Of a DNA stretch of 11,924 nucleotides, positions 7,863 to 11,924 are shown piece by piece. A program made the translations under genes and the position numbers. How positions within the stretch are numbered: the first letter of the stretch is position 1; the number at the start of each line of letters is the position of its first letter. Source of the stretch: Verrucomicrobiota bacterium (GTDB lineage: Bacteria; Verrucomicrobiota; Verrucomicrobiia; Chthoniobacterales; JAFAMB01); the NCBI GenBank assembly GCA_019241095.1, contig JAFAXJ010000274.1:1-11924 (forward strand). Reading direction: 5' to 3'. Under the pieces are notes generated by a model. The model worked only from the letters and a program-made list of their open reading frames with translations. It was not told where the DNA came from and made no database searches.

Positions 7863-8159
7863 CCGACAATCAGCGGCAACTCGCCGCCAACCGCCACAAT
7901 TCCTCAGGCCTCATGAACTCGACATAGGCGTGTTTGGTTCCTGCACCGATTTCGTAAACATCGGCTCATCGAAATTTACGAACGGCGGAGGAAACGTTCA
8001 TGGATAGGGAAGCCTGGACTTTGCTCACTGGTTCCCCTGGAAATACGCTCGGGTTCGGTTCCAAGGTCCAGATATGAGGAGCAATTGAGGGTTTTTACGA
8101 GTTGTTCTCGTTCCTGGATTTTCACTTGTGAATGTTCATGCGGCAAGGGCAGGATAGCG

Positions 8160-8616
8160 GGTGATGTCATCACAACTGACGCTAAAGCGACTTCCGCGCC
8201 CGTGCTGCTCTGACAGTAAGCGCATGGCCCGAAGTAGATCCGTAAGGCGCCTGAAGGGCCTCGAGTCGACGAACCGTTCTTGTCCACGACCGTTCAATCC
8301 ACCCCCCGTTGCTCCAGGTGGGCTCTGTTTCCCTGCCGCCAGAGATCAACAACTTTTCCTCCCAGCGCACTTCGCGACGCCTTCTCACCCATGGGCGAAC
8401 GTGGTGTATTTGATCGTTAAATAATTCGCAAATCTTACTCCGCTCATTCCGCTGCGATAGAACTCTTCCAACAGCGCTGCCCGACGTTCTTGGCTTATCA
8501 GCACACGGCCCCGAGCGTCCTGACTTAGTATTTGCGCGACTTCGTCCTCACCAGCCATTGTCATAGTATTTTTCTACGACATTCTCCCCTGCGCTAACAG
8601 AGGTGCTAGGCGTTAC
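8160..8616 (-). mobile_element. Remnant of one end of an IS66-family insertion sequence
   Basis: On the minus strand the element would begin at 8616 with GTAACGCC; IS66-family ends characteristically begin GTAA. About 52 bases later the relic of the first transposition gene starts, which is normal spacing for this family. Only the tnpA end survives: tnpB, the large DDE transposase tnpC and the other terminus are absent, so the element is dead. The eight bases outside the end (8617-8624, TTATAAAG) would be the target duplication, but no matching copy was found near the left boundary, consistent with a later deletion. The left limit given here is approximate. Confidence 0.6.
8182..8564 (-). pseudogene. 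tnpA: Frameshifted IS66-family tnpA (accessory protein) gene
   Basis: The first 59 codons (8564 down to a TGA at 8385-8387) read as a typical IS66 TnpA N-terminus: ISQERRAALLEEFYRSGMSG, then VRFANYLTIKYTTFAHG. This is the small helix-turn-helix protein encoded first in IS66 elements. Where family members read FAHWV, one T is missing near 8390. Restoring it gives FAHWVRRRREVRWEEK in the next frame, which continues as an open frame to 8182 with poor later resemblance. A piece resembling DLLRAMRLL in a third frame near 8230 suggests another shift. Two ATGs (8562-8564 and 8556-8558) could be the original start. Confidence 0.7.
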
Positions 8617-8947
8617 TTATAAAGACATTCACCGTGACAAACAATGAACCGGTGAAATCCGGCAGGTGACCTTTACTGGCCGCCGATTTAACATCCTGAG
8701 TAATAAACGTTGGCACGACGGGGTGCTCGGTAATATCGGTGACGGATTGGAATACCGCTTACGCCTAACATCGGGATTTTGCAGATGCGGTTACGGATAT
8801 TGTCAATGGAGCATCGAAAAACTTGTCCAAATTAATTTAGGTCTCAGATACGCTTTCTAATTTTATCTAATTCCGACCTATCCTACCAAGACGAGCCAGC
8901 TTTCTCACGGACTGCGAGAACTGGATGTTACGCGAGTTCGTGCTCGA

Positions 8948-10423
8948 CTAACGTCGGGTACCTCCTGCATCCATGAGTGCGCGTGGCTGCTTCAAAGGCG
9001 ATTCCTGGCCATCTAAGTTCTCAGAGAATGGGACGACGAGCATTCCGAGCTTGAACGGTAAGATGGCTTGGCTCCGAGCCTCCGTTACGGCGTTGATGTC
9101 GCGTGCGACTGCCCCGTTGTGCTTCATTGCAGCGACAAGCGCGTATGGTGGGATGGCAAGAACGTCTGTATCCTGTTCCGCAACCAGGCGAACTGGGCTC
9201 AAACCACCAGCCATCATCTCCTGCAGTACCAGGAGCTGTCCGCTTACTACGGTTTCGAGCTTGATTTCGCGACCGCCGGTTGGAACCGTTACCGCCAGTC
9301 GGCCCGCCACTACCAGGAATGCGTCACCAGCCGGGATCCCCGCCGTAAGAAGGATCTCGCCTTGGCGGTACCGCCGAAACGCGCTTTCGCGAGCTAAATG
9401 TGTCAGGGTGTCCGGATCGCGACGGAAAGCGCCCGCTTGCTCCAGGATTCGCAGGCGTGCCGCCGCATCCGGATCCGGCGACGGGTCCAGGCGCAAGCCG
9501 CGGCGCTGAGCTAAATACCAGAATCGGCTGAGAAATTCGTCTCGCGGGCCGGCGAGAACCCCCGGGTTGGGCACCGGCAGAATCACGTTGTAGTTAATTT
9601 TACCCTCATCGATGCCGGTGACAAAGCACTGAACTCCGCCGAGCTCAGTCAAACCGGGCGTCGCCTGGCCTGCCTCTATGACCGCACTACGGACCTGCTC
9701 AGGTGGGACATCCGTGCCAAGCTGGACCGGCACGGTGACGGAAACGATCTGTTTAGCGGTGGCTGCTATCGTCAAGTTGCCCTTAGCGAGCATACTATGG
9801 GCCACTATGATTTTATTGCCGCCGGCCATTAAGAGAGTGACCGTTCGCCAGTCCATCTCGAGGACCTGGGCGGCCTTTCCCTCGACAATGATCCAGTCAC
9901 CAATGCCGAACTTGTGGTCCGACAGGAGTGCCATACCGGACAGCAGGTTGCCGAGGAACTCTTGCAGGGCGAACGCAAGGGCGATAGACCCGACGCCCAT
10001 CGCAGCCAGAATGCTGCCGAGATTGACCTTCCAAATATTCGAGACCAGCACCGAACCCAAAATCACCGACAATCCGATGCGCACAACGTCGAACAGCAGC
10101 TTTGGCGGTCGAATCTGGTCATCAACTAAGCTCATTAGTATCACCTGGGCGACACGGAGCAGCAGATACAGAGTGGTGAGGGCGAACGCAGTCTCGGCCA
10201 TCCGGACACCCCAATTCTCAGCGGGCAGCTCCGCGAGCATGCGCAGGATTATCCAGACAGCGCCGGTCGGGAGCAGAACGTAGGAAACTTGACGGAGTAC
10301 ACCGGCGACGAATGGAGCGCGCTCGGCGAAGCGGCGCGCAAACTCTAGCGCCGCGATAGCCAGCACTGGATAGCCTAAGATCAAGATGCAATGCCAGAGG
10401 GACAGGTGCGCCAAATCGTTCAT
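8948..10423 (-). CDS. MscS-type channel with C-terminal cyclic-nucleotide-binding domain (bCNG-like)
   Basis: This 491-residue inner-membrane channel has about five hydrophobic segments (roughly 10-28, 43-63, 78-100, 111-131, 137-165). The last is the pore-lining MscS helix with its Gly/Ala-rich packing (AAMGVGSIALAFALQEFLGNLLSG). The beta domain follows (FGIGDWIIVEG, 172-182; NKIIVAHSMLAKGNL, 203-217), then the alpha/beta vestibule to about 310. Residues about 335-450 are a CNMP-binding fold (YRQGEILLTAGIPAGDAFLV, then VVAGRLAVTV). This architecture defines the bacterial cyclic-nucleotide-gated branch of the MscS superfamily; some members respond to cAMP rather than to membrane tension. The phosphate-binding cassette is atypical: QE402 replaces the usual GE, and Arg412 sits in SPVRLVAE rather than a PRxA(T/S)V context. 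ATG 10423 lies two bases after the TAG of the upstream cyclase-like gene, so translation is probably coupled. Confidence 0.9.
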   Translation of the reverse strand: MNDLAHLSLWHCILILGYPVLAIAALEFARRFAERAPFVAGVLRQVSYVLLPTGAVWIILRMLAELPAENWGVRMAETAFALTTLYLLLRVAQVILMSLVDDQIRPPKLLFDVVRIGLSVILGSVLVSNIWKVNLGSILAAMGVGSIALAFALQEFLGNLLSGMALLSDHKFGIGDWIIVEGKAAQVLEMDWRTVTLLMAGGNKIIVAHSMLAKGNLTIAATAKQIVSVTVPVQLGTDVPPEQVRSAVIEAGQATPGLTELGGVQCFVTGIDEGKINYNVILPVPNPGVLAGPRDEFLSRFWYLAQRRGLRLDPSPDPDAAARLRILEQAGAFRRDPDTLTHLARESAFRRYRQGEILLTAGIPAGDAFLVVAGRLAVTVPTGGREIKLETVVSGQLLVLQEMMAGGLSPVRLVAEQDTDVLAIPPYALVAAMKHNGAVARDINAVTEARSQAILPFKLGMLVVPFSENLDGQESPLKQPRALMDAGGTRR

Positions 10424-10425
10424 AC

Positions 10426-11924
10426 CTAATTCGTCACACAGCGGTCGCTCTGGGTCTGAGGCGTCGCGGGTGCAATTGATTTCACCTGTTCAACCACGCT
10501 CCGGCTCCAGGTCATGATCGTTCCGAAAGCTGGAGTCTCGATCGGCGGGCAAGGCTCGAACCTCTCCAGGTCTGCAAGCAGGGCAAAGGTGCTCTCGCCG
10601 ACCCGGACACACCCTGGATCGGCCTCTTGCACAATGCGGCGCGCAATTCCAAGTGTGCTGCCCCAGATGTCGTAGGCCGTGTGCCCGCGCGCGATCAAGA
10701 GCACGTCGATTTTACCTGAGGCAAGCCCGAAACGTAAGGACACAGATTTTGCCCACTTGTGGCCCATTCGCTCCAAAGCCAGAGTCGCAGTCCGTGCCCA
10801 AGCCAAAGTCCGCGTGGCGTGATCCAAGTGCAGTGAGGATAGGCCACAGACACCGATGTAGCTTTCGCCCAGGGACCGCAGAGGTTCCACTCCATGATCA
10901 GCCGCCGCATTGTTCAGCGCGTCAAGCAAAGCATTGAGAATCGCTCGAACTTCTGCAGCGCTCCGGTTTGCCGCCAGCACATCCAGTCCGTCTATCAAGG
11001 CCACTGCCACTGTAACATTGGAGACGGATTCGGCGGTTAACTCAGCACCGCTGCCTACGCGCTCCGCCACGCCTGCCGGGTACATACTAAGCAGCAGTTC
11101 GTTTTTCTCACGCTTCGCGTCGGCGAGTCCGCTATCACGCTGCTTGATCGCATCGGCCATCGCGTTGTAACCGCGTCCCAGTTCAGCGAACTCGTCGTTG
11201 CCACGAATCTCGATAGGCGGGGCTTCTGTACCTCTGCTTGCGGCCTGCATGCCGGCGACGATCCGCCGTAGCGGTCGCATGAACAATCCAGCGCAGGCCA
11301 ATGCCACGAAGGTCAGCGCAATTGCCGCAAAGGCAGCGGTCACCAGCAAGTCGCGTCTGAGCTGAGTCTCGGGCGCAAATGCCTCCGCCACGTCCTGTTT
11401 GGAGGCGATAGCCCAGCGAAGACCGGCCACTTCCAGCGGGGCGAAAGAAGAGATCACCTCTTGACCACGATAGTCCCGAAAGCGGGATAATCCGGTTTTG
11501 TTGTGAAAGGCTTGTTCCACTCCCTCGGCACGGTTAGGCATATAAAGTATGGTGGTGCCAAGCGTGCGGATCTGGTCAGCTGTCGACGCGGGCAGACCGT
11601 TGGCCTTTGCCTGCGCGATAAATGAGCTAGGGTTCTCGATCAGGAAGCGCGATTGACAACGCAACAAGCGGTCTTCGCCCGTTAGTAGCACTTCTCCGGT
11701 TTCGCCCTGCCCGGTTGAACGCCACTCGTTATTGTCCGTTAATAAGTTATTCAGAGTCACAATATCGACTTGCGCAACGAACACCCCGACCGTCTGGCCG
11801 TCAGCAATGATCGGCACGGCCGCGAACATTTGCGGAGCCAGCGCAGAAGGGATGTAGGCCGTGTAATCCTCGACCACCGCTTTGCCGCCATTGCGGGGGT
11901 CCAGGGCACGTTGTGCGACGCGGG
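10426..11924 (-). CDS. Cache-HAMP receptor with degenerate class III nucleotidyl cyclase domain (5' end outside window)
   Basis: The frame is open through the right edge (visible start ...RVAQRALDPRNGGKAVVED), so the N-terminus is missing. Numbered from the GTG codon at 11877, the extracellular double-Cache sensor runs to about 168 (PIIADGQTVGVFVAQVDI; FRDYRGQEVISSFAPLEV; LRWAIASKQDVAEAF). A membrane helix follows (about 176-199), then a HAMP domain (MRPLRRIV to YNAMADAI, 200-245), a short coiled linker with LLLSMYPAGVAERV (the family's LLLNILPxxIAxRL), and a cyclase homology domain (about 285-440). Catalytic positions are mostly lost. The first metal Asp of FADIVGFT is Leu (VALIDGLD, 292-299). 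The second metal Asp of KTIGDAY is Glu (RSLGESY, E338). The substrate position of YDxWGDTVN is Ser, and its transition-state Asn is Gly (YDIWGSTLG). The transition-state Arg remains (R414). The channel gene follows by two bases. Confidence 0.88.
   Translation of the reverse strand, partial: RVAQRALDPRNGGKAVVEDYTAYIPSALAPQMFAAVPIIADGQTVGVFVAQVDIVTLNNLLTDNNEWRSTGQGETGEVLLTGEDRLLRCQSRFLIENPSSFIAQAKANGLPASTADQIRTLGTTILYMPNRAEGVEQAFHNKTGLSRFRDYRGQEVISSFAPLEVAGLRWAIASKQDVAEAFAPETQLRRDLLVTAAFAAIALTFVALACAGLFMRPLRRIVAGMQAASRGTEAPPIEIRGNDEFAELGRGYNAMADAIKQRDSGLADAKREKNELLLSMYPAGVAERVGSGAELTAESVSNVTVAVALIDGLDVLAANRSAAEVRAILNALLDALNNAAADHGVEPLRSLGESYIGVCGLSSLHLDHATRTLAWARTATLALERMGHKWAKSVSLRFGLASGKIDVLLIARGHTAYDIWGSTLGIARRIVQEADPGCVRVGESTFALLADLERFEPCPPIETPAFGTIMTWSRSVVEQVKSIAPATPQTQSDRCVTN

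Larger units (their letters stand above)
7768..8863 (+). pseudogene. Decayed paralogue of the porin-like barrel, interrupted by an IS66 remnant
   Basis: Pieces of the same protein as the gene at 3470-4234 appear in order. A probable start and signal peptide (MVKTIIRFTL, then after a frame change MFGFILASNMAL) begins at 7768. A proline-rich piece (PPTATIP) follows near 7890. From 7915 one frame reads ELDIGVFGS..., then GSLDFAHWFPWKYARVRFQG, matching FDLGAFATY and MDFTYYFPWKYAGVRFQG. An in-frame TAG at 8005-8007 falls where the paralogue has Trp of DGWGGG (TGG to TAG), and TGA at 8086-8088 ends the piece. The 3' part resumes at about 8690 with GVLGNIGDGLEYRL and finishes KLVQINLGLRYAF with TAA at 8861-8863, matching LGNVGGGVEYRF and VQVNFGIRWAF. 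The middle of the barrel is missing and replaced by foreign sequence ending at 8616. Confidence 0.85.

Noticed and set aside
8216..8223. GTAAGCGC, resembling an IS66 terminus, considered as the other end of the element
   Set aside because: It falls inside sequence that still resembles the TnpA C-terminal region, and no target duplication matching 8617-8624 adjoins it.
8973..9509. Long plus-strand open frames opposite the channel gene (also 9678-10283)
   Set aside because: They are antisense shadows of a GC-rich coding region; the minus-strand MscS-CNBD protein accounts for the sequence.

Overview
The window looks like a stretch of chromosome from a Gram-negative soil or freshwater bacterium. 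Two secreted beta-barrel proteins end in an aromatic residue, so there is an outer membrane. The 254-residue barrel at 3470-4234 (signal peptide, proline-rich linker, then a barrel with FPWKYAGVRFQG and LPLDDFWPSVHLAPY motifs) resembles porin-like proteins I associate with Verrucomicrobiota of the Chthoniobacter/Udaeobacter type. That phylum call is an inference from memory, at about even odds.

Layout. (1) 318-3074, minus strand: a two-component pair, with a 743-residue membrane PAS-PAS sensor histidine kinase followed by a receiver-only response regulator. (2) 3075-8947: a looser region by eye, lower in GC and full of gene remains. It holds an intact small outer-membrane barrel (plus), a frameshifted DUF1254 lipoprotein relic (minus), an intact 364-residue outer-membrane protein with a large helical insertion (minus), an orphan receiver protein (minus), and a decayed second copy of the small barrel gene (plus) interrupted by the broken end of an IS66-family element (minus). 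(3) 8948-11924, minus strand: a tight two-gene operon with a Cache-HAMP-class III nucleotidyl cyclase-like receptor (cut by the window edge) and, two bases downstream, an MscS-type channel with a C-terminal cyclic-nucleotide-binding domain.

How the genes may work together. The kinase should phosphorylate the adjacent receiver. That receiver has no DNA-binding domain, so its output must be through protein contact or phosphorelay. The orphan receiver at 6719-7159 shares an RNSIV motif with it and may be a diverged paralogue. In the last operon the simple reading is that an extracellular ligand controls a cyclase whose product gates the channel (bCNG branch of the MscS superfamily). However, the cyclase domain has lost most of the standard catalytic residues and the channel's nucleotide pocket is also atypical. 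The pair may therefore signal in a non-canonical way, and this is the most interesting point in the window.

No tRNA, rRNA or CRISPR array was recognised.
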